64,000 nt of DNA, taken from contig NZ_RBIQ01000008.1 of assembly GCF_003634105.1 (NCBI RefSeq), forward strand, positions 434,001 through 498,000, given 5' to 3'. This document shows positions 34,981-43,965 of this stretch, piece after piece. This DNA is from Maribacter vaceletii (GTDB lineage: Bacteria; Bacteroidota; Bacteroidia; Flavobacteriales; Flavobacteriaceae). Every line of letters begins with the position of its first letter. The first letter of the stretch is position 1. The translations under genes were made by a program, and so were the position numbers. Under the pieces are notes generated by a model. It was not told the DNA's origin and made no database searches. It saw nothing but the letters and a program-made list of their open reading frames with translations.

Positions 34981-35338
34981 AGAATCTTTTCTTGTAAATA
35001 GAATTAAAAGTGTAGGCTTTGCTTTTAAAGGCGCCTTCCTTTTAATAAGAACAGAAGCTAGTATAAAAATCCAGCTTTTCATTGCTGTAGTAATGACTTT
35101 TGCTGGGTTTTACTTTAAAATTTCTAACTTAGAATGGATTTTGCAAATATTTGCAATTGGTATTGTAATGGGAATTGAAGGACTTAATACTGCTGTAGAA
35201 AAAATAGCAGATTTTATTCATCCAGAATTCGATGAAAAAATTGGTTTTATTAAAGATGTTGCTGCAGGTGCTGTAATGTTAGTATCTATTGCTTCTACCA
35301 TTATTGGTCTTATTATTTATTTACCAAAAATTCTTTAA
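34973..35338 (+). CDS. Diacylglycerol/undecaprenol kinase, DgkA family
   Basis: 121 aa with three membrane helices and the family motif EGLNTAVEKIADFIHPEFDEKIGFIKDVAAGAVML, in which the glutamates bind the metal-ATP. Small Gram-positive-like members often phosphorylate undecaprenol, the E. coli one diacylglycerol; sequence alone does not decide. It overlaps tpx by 8 bases and precedes ftsK by 61 bases. Confidence 0.93.
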   Translation: MPKESFLVNRIKSVGFAFKGAFLLIRTEASIKIQLFIAVVMTFAGFYFKISNLEWILQIFAIGIVMGIEGLNTAVEKIADFIHPEFDEKIGFIKDVAAGAVMLVSIASTIIGLIIYLPKIL

Positions 35339-35399
35339 AAAAGAAAATTTACACCTTCAGAGGTAAATTCGTAATTTAGCCCTCAGAATAAAAGATTAC

Positions 35400-37796
35400 A
35401 TGGCAAAAAAGGCAAAAAAAACAAAGCCAGCAAGCACTCCTAAGAAAAAGGCAACATTTAAGCTATCCCAACAAAATAAAATTTTGTTAGGCAGTATTTT
35501 TATTCTTTTTAGTATAGCTCTATTCTTCTCTTTTATATCGTTTTACTTTACATGGCAAGATGACCAAAGTATGCTGTCTGAATTTGCAAACAGAAATGAA
35601 AAAGCAAGTAACTTACTTAATAAATTTGGTGCAAATATTAGTCACTTTTTTATATATAAAGGCTTTGGTATTGCTTCTTTAATTATTCCTTTTTTACTTT
35701 CTATTACTGGCTTATACCTTTTTTTAGGATTAGAAAAAAAAGGGATTTTAAAAAAATGGATATGGGGATTTATTTTTATCATCTGGATATCTATTGCTTT
35801 AGGATTTTTTGCTATTAAACAACCACTACTAGGAGGTTTAGTAGGGTATGAAATGAACGATTTCCTTCAAGATTATGCCGGAAAAATAGGAGTCTTATTA
35901 CTTCTATTGTTTGGATTAATATTTATTTTGGTTCGTTTGTTTAAATTTTCTCCAGAAAATATAGCTTCTTATATAAAGCATAAAAAACAATCTTTAGAAT
36001 CGGACTTTAAAACTTCCACATCAAAATCTTCTAAAGAAGAAGTGGTTGTTCCTTTAGATAAAGGAGAAAAAAATACGGTAATTCCAGATGCATATACTCA
36101 TAAAGAAGAAATTCCTTCTATCAAAAAAGAGATAAAATTATCGGATGATTTTGAAGTAACGGTACCAGAAGAAGAAAAAGAGGTTATAAAACCAGAGGTT
36201 CCAGAGGTTGCTATGGAAGTAGAAAAGGTAGTAGAAGAGAATGAGGAGCCATCTAGCATTGCAAAAAAATTAGTGGAAGATTTTGGCGAGTTTGATCCTA
36301 CACTTGAACTAGGAAATTATAAATTCCCAATTTTAGATTTATTAGATAAGCATGGTACTACAGGCAGCATTACTATAAATCAAGAAGAATTAGAAGAAAA
36401 TAAAAATAAGATTGTAGAGACTTTAAAAAACTACAAAATTGGCATTGCTCAAATTAAAGCAACTATAGGACCTACAGTTACTTTATATGAAATTGTTCCA
36501 GAAGCTGGTGTTCGTATTTCTAAAATTAAAAACCTAGAAGATGATATTGCCTTATCTTTAGCTGCATTAGGAATACGTATTATTGCCCCTATTCCTGGAA
36601 AAGGGACTATTGGTATTGAAGTTCCCAATAAAAATTCTACCATAGTTTCTATGCGTTCTGTTATTGCTTCTAAAAAATTCCAAGAGGCAGAAATGGAGCT
36701 TCCTATTGCTTTTGGTAAAACTATTAGTAATGAAACCTTTGTAGTAGATTTAGCAAAAATGCCGCACTTACTAATGGCTGGCGCAACTGGTCAAGGTAAA
36801 TCTGTTGGTTTAAATGCCGTACTTACCTCCCTACTCTACAAAAAACACCCAGCAGAGGTTAAATTTGTTTTAGTAGACCCTAAAAAAGTAGAACTTACAT
36901 TATTTAATAAAATAGAACGTCATTTCTTAGCAAAACTTCCAGATAGCGCAGAAGCTATCCTTACCGATAATGCAAAAGTAATTAATACGGTAAACTCACT
37001 TTGTATAGAAATGGATGACAGATACGAGCTACTTAAAAAAGCAATGGTTCGTAATCTTAAAGAATATAATCATAAATTTAAATCTAGAAAACTAAATCCA
37101 GAAGACGGACATAAATTTTTACCATATATTGTTTTAGTTATAGATGAATTTGCAGATTTAATTATGACCGCTGGTAAAGAAGTAGAAACGCCAATAGCAA
37201 GACTAGCACAGTTAGCAAGAGCAATTGGTATTCATTTAATTATTGCAACACAAAGACCTTCTGTAAACGTTATTACAGGGATTATAAAAGCTAACTTCCC
37301 CGCAAGAATAGCATTTAGAGTAACCTCTAAAATAGATTCTAGAACAATTCTAGATGCATCAGGTGCCGACCAACTTATAGGGCGTGGAGATATGCTTTAT
37401 ACCCAAGGTAATGATGTAACACGTATACAATGTGCATTTGTAGACACCCCAGAAGTAGAAAAAATAACAGAATATATTGGTTCACAAAGAGCGTATCCTG
37501 AAGCACATGAATTGCCAGAATATAGCGGAGAAGAGTCTGGCACAAGTCTTGATAATAACATATCGGAAAGAGATGCCATGTTCCGAGATGCTGCCGAAGT
37601 AATTGTAATTGCACAGCAAGGTTCTGCTTCTCTTATTCAAAGAAAATTAAAATTAGGATACAATAGAGCCGGCCGTATAATAGACCAATTAGAAGCCGCT
37701 GGTATTGTTGGCCCTTTTGAAGGTAGTAAAGCAAGACAAGTTTATGTGCCAGATATGATAGCACTAGAAGAAATATTTAATAATGAAAAAAAGTAG
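35400..37796 (+). CDS. ftsK: DNA translocase FtsK
   Basis: 798 aa. A basic N-terminus is followed by four membrane helices (residues about 28-185), a short charged linker and the motor. Walker A is GATGQGKSVGLNAV near residue 463 and Walker B is VLVIDEFADLIM. The C-terminal gamma winged helix (VIVIAQQGSASLIQRKLKLGYNRAGRIIDQLE) would read the KOPS polar sequences. It clears chromosome DNA from the septum and activates XerCD. It leads a co-directional run with lolA, lptF/G and ribB. Confidence 0.96.
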   Translation: MAKKAKKTKPASTPKKKATFKLSQQNKILLGSIFILFSIALFFSFISFYFTWQDDQSMLSEFANRNEKASNLLNKFGANISHFFIYKGFGIASLIIPFLLSITGLYLFLGLEKKGILKKWIWGFIFIIWISIALGFFAIKQPLLGGLVGYEMNDFLQDYAGKIGVLLLLLFGLIFILVRLFKFSPENIASYIKHKKQSLESDFKTSTSKSSKEEVVVPLDKGEKNTVIPDAYTHKEEIPSIKKEIKLSDDFEVTVPEEEKEVIKPEVPEVAMEVEKVVEENEEPSSIAKKLVEDFGEFDPTLELGNYKFPILDLLDKHGTTGSITINQEELEENKNKIVETLKNYKIGIAQIKATIGPTVTLYEIVPEAGVRISKIKNLEDDIALSLAALGIRIIAPIPGKGTIGIEVPNKNSTIVSMRSVIASKKFQEAEMELPIAFGKTISNETFVVDLAKMPHLLMAGATGQGKSVGLNAVLTSLLYKKHPAEVKFVLVDPKKVELTLFNKIERHFLAKLPDSAEAILTDNAKVINTVNSLCIEMDDRYELLKKAMVRNLKEYNHKFKSRKLNPEDGHKFLPYIVLVIDEFADLIMTAGKEVETPIARLAQLARAIGIHLIIATQRPSVNVITGIIKANFPARIAFRVTSKIDSRTILDASGADQLIGRGDMLYTQGNDVTRIQCAFVDTPEVEKITEYIGSQRAYPEAHELPEYSGEESGTSLDNNISERDAMFRDAAEVIVIAQQGSASLIQRKLKLGYNRAGRIIDQLEAAGIVGPFEGSKARQVYVPDMIALEEIFNNEKK

Positions 37797-37802
37797 ATTA
37801 TA

Positions 37803-38447
37803 ATGAAGAAGATATGTATAGCATGCCTAGTATTATTTGCAACGAATTTTGCAATTGCACAAAACTCTCAAAAAGCAAAAACTCTTTTAGACCAAGTATA
37901 TACTAATGTAAAAAGCTACAAAAACATTTATGTAGACTTTAAAATAGCATTACACAATTCTGAAGCTGGTATTAACCAAGAAACTAAAGGAAATGTAACC
38001 ATACAAGGAGACAAGTACCTATTTAACTATTTAGGTGCTAAACAACTTTTTGATGGCTCTAAAGTTTATACGGTTGTTCCAGAAAATGAAGAAGTAACTA
38101 TAGAAAATAAATCGGAAGATGAAAATACGGTTACCCCATCTAAAATGTTAACTTTTTACAAAACAGGACATACCTACGATTGGGATATTTTACAAAATGT
38201 GCAAGGCCGTAAAATCCAATTCGTAAAAGTTACTCCTATAGAAACAAATACAGAAATACAATCTATTTTAATAGGGATAGATGTAGGTACTAAAAACATT
38301 TATAAGATTATAGAAACTGGAAAAAACAGTACTAAAACCACAATTACTGTTAATTCTTTTAAAACAGACCAGCCGTTATCAAAAACCTTATTTACTTTTG
38401 ACGAAAGTAAGTACAAGAATGACGGGTACTACATTATAAGAAATTAG
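37803..38447 (+). CDS. lolA: LolA-like outer-membrane lipoprotein carrier
   Basis: 214 aa with a signal peptide cut after AIAQ near residue 20. The mature protein has the LolA open-barrel pattern (GNVTIQGDKYLFNYLGAKQLFDGSKVYTVVPENEEV). It would ferry lipoproteins across the periplasm, including surface lipoproteins such as SusD and the fucosidase. It follows ftsK by 6 bases and precedes the Lpt permease by 5, an order common in Bacteroidota. Confidence 0.9.
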   Translation: MKKICIACLVLFATNFAIAQNSQKAKTLLDQVYTNVKSYKNIYVDFKIALHNSEAGINQETKGNVTIQGDKYLFNYLGAKQLFDGSKVYTVVPENEEVTIENKSEDENTVTPSKMLTFYKTGHTYDWDILQNVQGRKIQFVKVTPIETNTEIQSILIGIDVGTKNIYKIIETGKNSTKTTITVNSFKTDQPLSKTLFTFDESKYKNDGYYIIRN

Positions 38448-38452
38448 AGCAA

Positions 38453-39976
38453 TTGAGAATTCTAGACCGATATATACTATCCAGGTTCACATCCAATTTT
38501 GTCAGTTCGTTTATAATATTGATGTTTATCTTCATATTCCAAACGATTTGGCTGTTTATAGACGATTTTGCTGGTAAAGGATTAGACATTGTTATTATTG
38601 GTAAATTCTTATTATACTTAATGCCAGATTTAACAGAAAAAGTATTACCGCTTACCGTATTACTTTCTTCTATATTAACCTTTGGAACCTTTGCAGAAAA
38701 TTATGAATTTGCTGCCATGAAAGCTTCTGGCATTTCGTTAGAAAGAGCTATGCTTAGTTTAATTGTTTTTGTAAGTGTTCTAGGCATTGTAACGTTCTTT
38801 TTTGCCAATAGTGTAATACCAGCATCCCAAAGAAAAATATATAATCTTAGAAAAAATATTGCTCAAGTTAAACCTGCCGCAATTATTGCCGAAGGAGTAT
38901 TTAGTGATTTTGAAGGGATGAGTATTAAGGTAGACGAAAAATCTGGAGAAAATGATAAGTTTCTTAAAAATGTAATTATTCATAAAAAAACAAAATTAAA
39001 CATCAACAGTACTGTAATAAAAGCAAAAAAAGGAGAATTAATTAGTAGTAAAGAATCCGAAATAATACAACTAGTACTTACCGATGGACATTATTATGAA
39101 GATGTACAAGCCAAAAAGAATAATAAAAAACTAAAATACCCTTTTGCTAAAGCTAATTTTGATACGTATACCATGAATATGGAGGTACCAGAATTAAATA
39201 ATGACGATTTAGAAGCCGATAGAGATGTTAGTACCGATAAGATGAAAAACGTTTCTAGATTAAACAAAGATATAGACTCTTTAAAGAAAGATAACTTTAG
39301 AATCGTTAAAGCATTCTCTAAAAATATCTCTCATAGAATGGGGGTTTTCTCAAAAGTAAAGTTAAAAAAGATAAAAGAAATACCAAAAACTCCTAATGAA
39401 ATAGAAAAGGAACAATTTTTAAATAACATAAAAGACACCACCTCTACCATTACAAAAATAGATATAACTGCAGATGATTTTAATATTGTAGATTTATTTA
39501 ATGATAGACAACAAGTACAAATACTAATTTCTGCAAAAAATAACACCAATAATATTTTAAATACTATTAGTGGTAAAAAACAAGAATTAGAAAAACGTTA
39601 TAAAATATACAACCTTCATATACTATCCCTACACAAAAAATTTGCATTAGCATTCTCTTGTATTATACTTTTCTTTGTTGGTGCACCCCTAGGAGCTATA
39701 ATACGAAAAGGAGGTTTAGGATTGCCTATGGTAATTGCAATAGTATTATTTCTAGTATATTACTTTATAGGTGTTTTTGCTGGTAACTACGCTAAAGAAG
39801 GTAATATTCACCCAATATTAGGCGCTTGGTTATCTACTTTAATAATGCTTCCTTTAGGTGTATTTTTAACAAGAAGAGCTACAGCGGATAAAGGCATGCT
39901 AAATATAGGCGGTATTATTATAGATTTCTTTAAAAGTTTAATTCCAAAAAAAGACAAAAAATTAGTTTCTGAATAA
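38453..39976 (+). CDS. LptF/LptG-family permease
   Basis: 507 aa from a TTG at 38453 (reading RILDRYILSRFTSNF). Three N-terminal membrane helices, a large periplasmic middle domain (about residues 130-395) and three C-terminal helices (FALAFSCIILFFVGAPLGAIIRKGGLG) fit the YjgP/YjgQ family. It is one half of the inner-membrane part of the lipopolysaccharide exporter. The middle domain is longer than in E. coli, as is usual here. Its TAA stop shares a base with the ATG of ribB (TAATG). Confidence 0.92.
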   Translation: MRILDRYILSRFTSNFVSSFIILMFIFIFQTIWLFIDDFAGKGLDIVIIGKFLLYLMPDLTEKVLPLTVLLSSILTFGTFAENYEFAAMKASGISLERAMLSLIVFVSVLGIVTFFFANSVIPASQRKIYNLRKNIAQVKPAAIIAEGVFSDFEGMSIKVDEKSGENDKFLKNVIIHKKTKLNINSTVIKAKKGELISSKESEIIQLVLTDGHYYEDVQAKKNNKKLKYPFAKANFDTYTMNMEVPELNNDDLEADRDVSTDKMKNVSRLNKDIDSLKKDNFRIVKAFSKNISHRMGVFSKVKLKKIKEIPKTPNEIEKEQFLNNIKDTTSTITKIDITADDFNIVDLFNDRQQVQILISAKNNTNNILNTISGKKQELEKRYKIYNLHILSLHKKFALAFSCIILFFVGAPLGAIIRKGGLGLPMVIAIVLFLVYYFIGVFAGNYAKEGNIHPILGAWLSTLIMLPLGVFLTRRATADKGMLNIGGIIIDFFKSLIPKKDKKLVSE

Positions 39977-41112
39977 TGACAAAGGAAAACAACATACAGC
40001 TAAACACAATAGAAGAAGCTATTGAAGATATTAGAAAAGGAAAGGTTATTATTGTCGTGGATGATGAAAACCGTGAGAATGAAGGTGATTTTTTAGCAGC
40101 TGCAGAATTAGCCACACCAGAGACCGTAAATTTTATGGCATCGCATGGTAGAGGTTTAATTTGTGCACCATTAACAGAAGGACGTTGTTCTGAACTTGGG
40201 TTACACATGATGGTCTCTAACAATACAGACCCTATGGAAACTGCTTTTACTGTTTCGGTAGATTTACGTGGAGAAGGAGTTACTACAGGTATTTCTGCTG
40301 GCGACCGCTCTAAAACAGTTATTGCATTAACTAAAAAAGAAACAAAACCACATGACCTAGCTAGACCAGGACATATTTTCCCATTAGTAGCTAAAGAAGG
40401 TGGTGTTTTAAGAAGAACAGGACATACAGAAGCTGCTATAGATTTTGCAAGACTTGCGGGTCTAAAACCTGCAGGAATTATTGTAGAAATAATGAACGAA
40501 GATGGTTCTATGGCAAGGCTTCCGCAATTAATGGATGTTGCTAAAAAATTCGATTTAAAAATTGTTACTATAGAGGACTTAGTTGCTTACCGCATGGAGC
40601 ACGATAGTTTAATAAATAAAGAGAACGATTTTACCATTACTACTCGTTTTGGTGATTTTAGATTACGTGCTTACAGACAAACAACCAATAACAATGTGCA
40701 TATTGCTCTAACCAAAGGAAATTGGTCTAAGGACGAGAAAGTACTTACTAGAATACACTCTAACTTAGTAAATAATGATATTCTTGGAACACTTACAAGT
40801 AATCCTAATAAGAAGTTAGAATTAATGTTTAATGCCATTAATAAAGAAGAAAAAGGTGCAATAATCTTTATAAATCAGGATTTAGAATCCGTGAATCTAT
40901 TATCTCGTTTGGTAGATTTAAAAGAGCTACAAAAACAAGGGGTTTATAAAGCTCCTCTTATTGAAATGGATTCTAGAGATTTTGGAATTGGTGCTCAAAT
41001 TTTACACAACTTAGATATTTCTAAATTACGCTTATTAACCAACAGTGCCGCAACAAAAAGAGTTGGTATAATAGGTTACGGATTAGAAATAGTAGAATAC
41101 GTAAGTTACTAA
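39976..41112 (+). CDS. ribB: 3,4-dihydroxy-2-butanone-4-phosphate synthase RibB with a decayed GTP cyclohydrolase II domain
   Basis: 378 aa. Residues 1-205 form an intact RibB domain: VVDDENRENEGDFL, SHGRGLICAPL, TGISAGDRSKT, RPGHIFPL and RTGHTEAAID. The C-terminal half has the GTP cyclohydrolase II outline but not its zinc site. The segment that should read HSECLTGD..LRCDCG reads HSNLVNNDILGTLTSNPNK, with all three cysteines gone. Only the RibB reaction of riboflavin synthesis is expected; a separate RibA would be needed elsewhere. It is coupled to the Lpt permease by TAATG. Confidence 0.92.
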   Translation: MTKENNIQLNTIEEAIEDIRKGKVIIVVDDENRENEGDFLAAAELATPETVNFMASHGRGLICAPLTEGRCSELGLHMMVSNNTDPMETAFTVSVDLRGEGVTTGISAGDRSKTVIALTKKETKPHDLARPGHIFPLVAKEGGVLRRTGHTEAAIDFARLAGLKPAGIIVEIMNEDGSMARLPQLMDVAKKFDLKIVTIEDLVAYRMEHDSLINKENDFTITTRFGDFRLRAYRQTTNNNVHIALTKGNWSKDEKVLTRIHSNLVNNDILGTLTSNPNKKLELMFNAINKEEKGAIIFINQDLESVNLLSRLVDLKELQKQGVYKAPLIEMDSRDFGIGAQILHNLDISKLRLLTNSAATKRVGIIGYGLEIVEYVSY

Positions 41113-41116
41113 ACCC

Positions 41117-42313
41117 TTATTCTAAAACCCTATTTAAGGCTTTTACCATTTTTTGCGCTCTTTCCTTTACTTCTTCAGTTGTCCAAGAAAGTTTAATTAA
41201 GCAAGAAATATTTCTGCCTACCCACTTATCTGATAAAGAAAAATCAGATTTGGTATAATCAGGTAGCTGCTCTTGCACCTCTTTTGGCAATTTTCCTAAA
41301 GAGGTTTGGTTGGTTAAATGCTCCCATTTTCTATAATAGTGCCAATTATTATGAAACCAATAAAAACAAGCATCTACACCTTCAGTTCCTAAAGCCTTAT
41401 GAGCATTTTCTGCTAGTTCTTGTGTTGGCAAAAAGAAACTTAAGAAAGAATAGTTTTCTACTCCGCCTTCTGGCACTTCTCTAAAAACTATTTCGGGTAT
41501 GGTAGCTAATGCTTCTCTAAATATAGTATAATATTGCTTTTGTCTTTCTAAAAACGAATCTAAACGCTCTAATTGCGCTATACCAACTGCTGCATGCAGT
41601 TCGGATATTCTATAATTATATCCTAAAAAAGGGTGCTCCTCTGCTCCTCTATCCTTACCAACATGATCATGCCCATGGTCCGAGTAATGATCCGCATTAG
41701 TATAGTACTTTTCATTATTTGTGACCACAGCTCCACCTTCCCCACTTGTAATCGTCTTCACAAAATCAAAAGAGAAACAACCTAAATCTCCATAACTACC
41801 CAGTGGCTTCCCTTCAAAACTTCCGCCAATTGCCTGGCAAGCGTCTTCTAGCAATAGTAAATTATGTGTATCACAAATAGTTTTTAACGCTTTTAAATTT
41901 GCCATAGAACCACACATATGTACTGGCATAACAACTTTAGTTCTTGGCGTTATTGCTTTTTCAACAGCAGCAGGGTTTAATGTCAATGTTGCGTCAACAT
42001 CTACCAAAATAGGTACCGCTCCTAATGCTAATATTGATTCAAAACTTGCCACAAAAGTAAATGTTGGCATAATTACTTCATCTCCTGTTCCAATTCCAGC
42101 ACTTGCTAAAGCAACTGTAAGAGCTGCAGTACCGCTACTTACTAGCTGTGTATATTTAGTATGCATTCTTTTAGACAAAGCGCTCTCAAACTCTTTTGCT
42201 TTCCATTGTCCGTTACGCATACCATCAAAACCATAGCGCATTAAAACCCCAGTTTCTAAAACATCATTAACTTGTTTTTTTTCTTCCTCTCCAAATAATT
42301 CAAATCCTGGCAT
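41117..42313 (-). CDS. DegT/DnrJ/EryC1/StrS-family PLP aminotransferase
   Basis: 398 aa. TQLVSSGTAALTVALASAGIG and MPTFTFVASFESILALGAVPILVDVD are the family marks. The PLP lysine is in CFSFDFVKTITSGEGGAVVTN, and the preceding LLEDACQAIGGSFEGKPLG matches sugar aminotransferases. The start MPGFELFGEEEKKQVNDVLE is family-typical. It would aminate a keto-sugar for surface polysaccharide or an aminocyclitol, but no other sugar gene is next to it. A heptanucleotide tandem repeat lies 10 to 71 bases upstream of its start. Confidence 0.88.
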   Translation of the reverse strand: MPGFELFGEEEKKQVNDVLETGVLMRYGFDGMRNGQWKAKEFESALSKRMHTKYTQLVSSGTAALTVALASAGIGTGDEVIMPTFTFVASFESILALGAVPILVDVDATLTLNPAAVEKAITPRTKVVMPVHMCGSMANLKALKTICDTHNLLLLEDACQAIGGSFEGKPLGSYGDLGCFSFDFVKTITSGEGGAVVTNNEKYYTNADHYSDHGHDHVGKDRGAEEHPFLGYNYRISELHAAVGIAQLERLDSFLERQKQYYTIFREALATIPEIVFREVPEGGVENYSFLSFFLPTQELAENAHKALGTEGVDACFYWFHNNWHYYRKWEHLTNQTSLGKLPKEVQEQLPDYTKSDFSLSDKWVGRNISCLIKLSWTTEEVKERAQKMVKALNRVLE

Positions 42314-42322
42314 ACTATATTC

Positions 42323-42384
42323 GTTGTTGGTTGTTGGTTGTTGGTTGTTGGTTGTTGGTTGTTGGTTGTTGGTTGTTGGTTGTT
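42323..42384. repeat. Heptanucleotide tandem repeat (ttggttg), about 8.9 copies
   Basis: 62 bases of uninterrupted 7-base units, ending 10 bases before the ATG of the aminotransferase gene at 42313. In the gene's frame a TAA occurs directly at the far edge of the array, so the repeat is not translated from a longer start in that frame. Pure short tandem arrays change length by slippage. Confidence 0.95.
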
Positions 42385-42454
42385 AAAAATTTAAAATCAT
42401 TTCAAACTAAAAATCTAAACGTTAAATTCTTTTGACATTGAGACTTTAGACAAA

Positions 42455-43090
42455 CTACTTAATATCAATGACACTTTCTGAAACTTCTTTACGCACTTTT
42501 TTAAAATCTGCAAACATATCGTCTTCTGCTCTTATTCCTATAGGCAGTACTAATACTGGTTCTAAATTTAATGCTTCTAACCCCAAAACATCTTTATACC
42601 CTTGCGGAATAAAACCTTCCATAGGGCAAGAATCAATTTTTTCCATAGCACAAACCGTCATTAAATTACCTAAAGCTATATATGCTTGGTGTTTGGACCA
42701 AATAAAAATTTCCTCTTCAGTTTTATTTTCAAAAGAAGTAAGCATCATTTTTTTATATGGTGCTATAATTTCATCACTAGTACCACGAACATCCTGTACT
42801 TTATTAAAATAAGAAATAACCGCTTTTTTCATTTTACTTTTTTCAACACAAAGCACAAAAACATGGGAAGCTTGCCCCACTTGTTGCTGATTAAAAGAGT
42901 ATGATACTAAATTTTTCTGTATTTCTTTATTTGCTACTACTACCATTTTTATAGGCTGCAAACCGTAAGAAGTAGCAGTAAGGTTAAAAGCATGTTTTAG
43001 CTTTTCTATATTTTCATTACTTATACTTTTAGAAGTATTAAACTTCTTAACCGCATAGCGCCATTCTAAACTATCTATTATATTACTCAC
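42455..43090 (-). CDS. Nitroreductase-family NAD(P)H oxidoreductase
   Basis: 211 aa. LEWRYAVKKFNTSKSISNENIEKL is the FMN-binding N-terminal motif, TATSYGLQPIKMVVV and QAYIALGNLMTVCAMEKIDSCPMEGF the others. It matches the NfsB/dihydropteridine-reductase-like branch, a soluble flavoprotein dimer. The natural acceptor is unknown. It starts 10 bases after the TauE/SafE gene, so the two may be co-transcribed. Confidence 0.9.
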   Translation of the reverse strand: MSNIIDSLEWRYAVKKFNTSKSISNENIEKLKHAFNLTATSYGLQPIKMVVVANKEIQKNLVSYSFNQQQVGQASHVFVLCVEKSKMKKAVISYFNKVQDVRGTSDEIIAPYKKMMLTSFENKTEEEIFIWSKHQAYIALGNLMTVCAMEKIDSCPMEGFIPQGYKDVLGLEALNLEPVLVLPIGIRAEDDMFADFKKVRKEVSESVIDIK

Positions 43091-43100
43091 CTTAATTTAT

Positions 43101-43856
43101 TTAATTAAAAAACCATAATTTAATGGACATTATTACGACCATTACTATTAAGAATGTTTTTATAAGTCCGTCTCCTTTGGTAACCGCAATTCTACTTGCA
43201 AACCAAGCACCAGAACCATTTCCGATTGCTAAAATTAAGCCTATTTTCCAATTTACCTTGTCATTTAATACAAAAACTGCTAGAGCAGAAAGCATATATA
43301 CAAAAACCACCATTACTTTTGTAACATTTGCTCTTACCAAATTCATACGATTTACGTAGTGTAAAAACAAAATCATAATAAACCCTAAACCAGCATTTAT
43401 AAATCCTCCGTAAATACCAAAAAAGAAAAACACTATTAACCCTATCCACAAATACTTTCCAGTTACTCTTTCTTCTAAATCGGTAATTTTAATTTTTGGT
43501 TTAAACAGTATAATAAATACCACCACCATCATTACCATAGAAAGAATTTTATTAAAAGTCTCCCCTTTTATGTCTACCGCTAAATTTGCCCCTATAATAG
43601 AGCCTAAAAATGCAGCCAGTCCCAAGTAAACGTTAAAAGGAAATGTAGAAACCCCTTTACTTTTAAAGCCAGCAGTAGCTATTGCGGTCTGAATTACAAT
43701 AGCAACACGGTTTGTACCATTAGCTACATTAGAAGGCAGCCCTAAAAATATTAATACCGGTAAAGAAAGTAAAGACCCACCACCCGCCAAGGTATTTATA
43801 AACCCCACTACAAAACCAACTATTATTAATAAAGGGTAATAATACCATTCTTCCAT
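43101..43856 (-). CDS. TauE/SafE-family membrane permease
   Basis: 251 aa with about eight helices. The duplicated family pattern is seen in GFVVGFINTLAGGGSLLSLPVLIFLGLP (first half) and FFGIYGGFINAGLGFIMILFLHYV (second half). Members export sulfite, sulfoacetate or other small organosulfur anions; the cargo is unknown. It may share a transcript with the nitroreductase downstream. Given the sulfatases and the methionine lyase in this window, an organosulfur link is possible but unsupported. Confidence 0.9.
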   Translation of the reverse strand: MEEWYYYPLLIIVGFVVGFINTLAGGGSLLSLPVLIFLGLPSNVANGTNRVAIVIQTAIATAGFKSKGVSTFPFNVYLGLAAFLGSIIGANLAVDIKGETFNKILSMVMMVVVFIILFKPKIKITDLEERVTGKYLWIGLIVFFFFGIYGGFINAGLGFIMILFLHYVNRMNLVRANVTKVMVVFVYMLSALAVFVLNDKVNWKIGLILAIGNGSGAWFASRIAVTKGDGLIKTFLIVMVVIMSIKLWFFN

Positions 43857-43923
43857 GACACAAAAATAAAGCTATATTTTACGTTCTCCTACGAAACAAT
43901 TTACTTTAAAAGACATAAAAAAA

Positions 43924-43943
43924 CCGCAATTAAAAAATTGCGG
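43924..43943 (-). terminator. Rho-independent terminator after kbl
   Basis: An 8-bp stem ccgcaatt / aattgcgg with a 4-base loop. On the minus strand it runs into seven T residues, 23 bases after the kbl stop. Confidence 0.85.
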
Positions 43944-43965
43944 CTTGCAAAACTAGTGTGCATAA

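Noticed and set aside
42323-42384. Tandem repeat considered as a CRISPR fragment
   Set aside because: The unit is 7 bases with no spacers; it is a simple sequence repeat.
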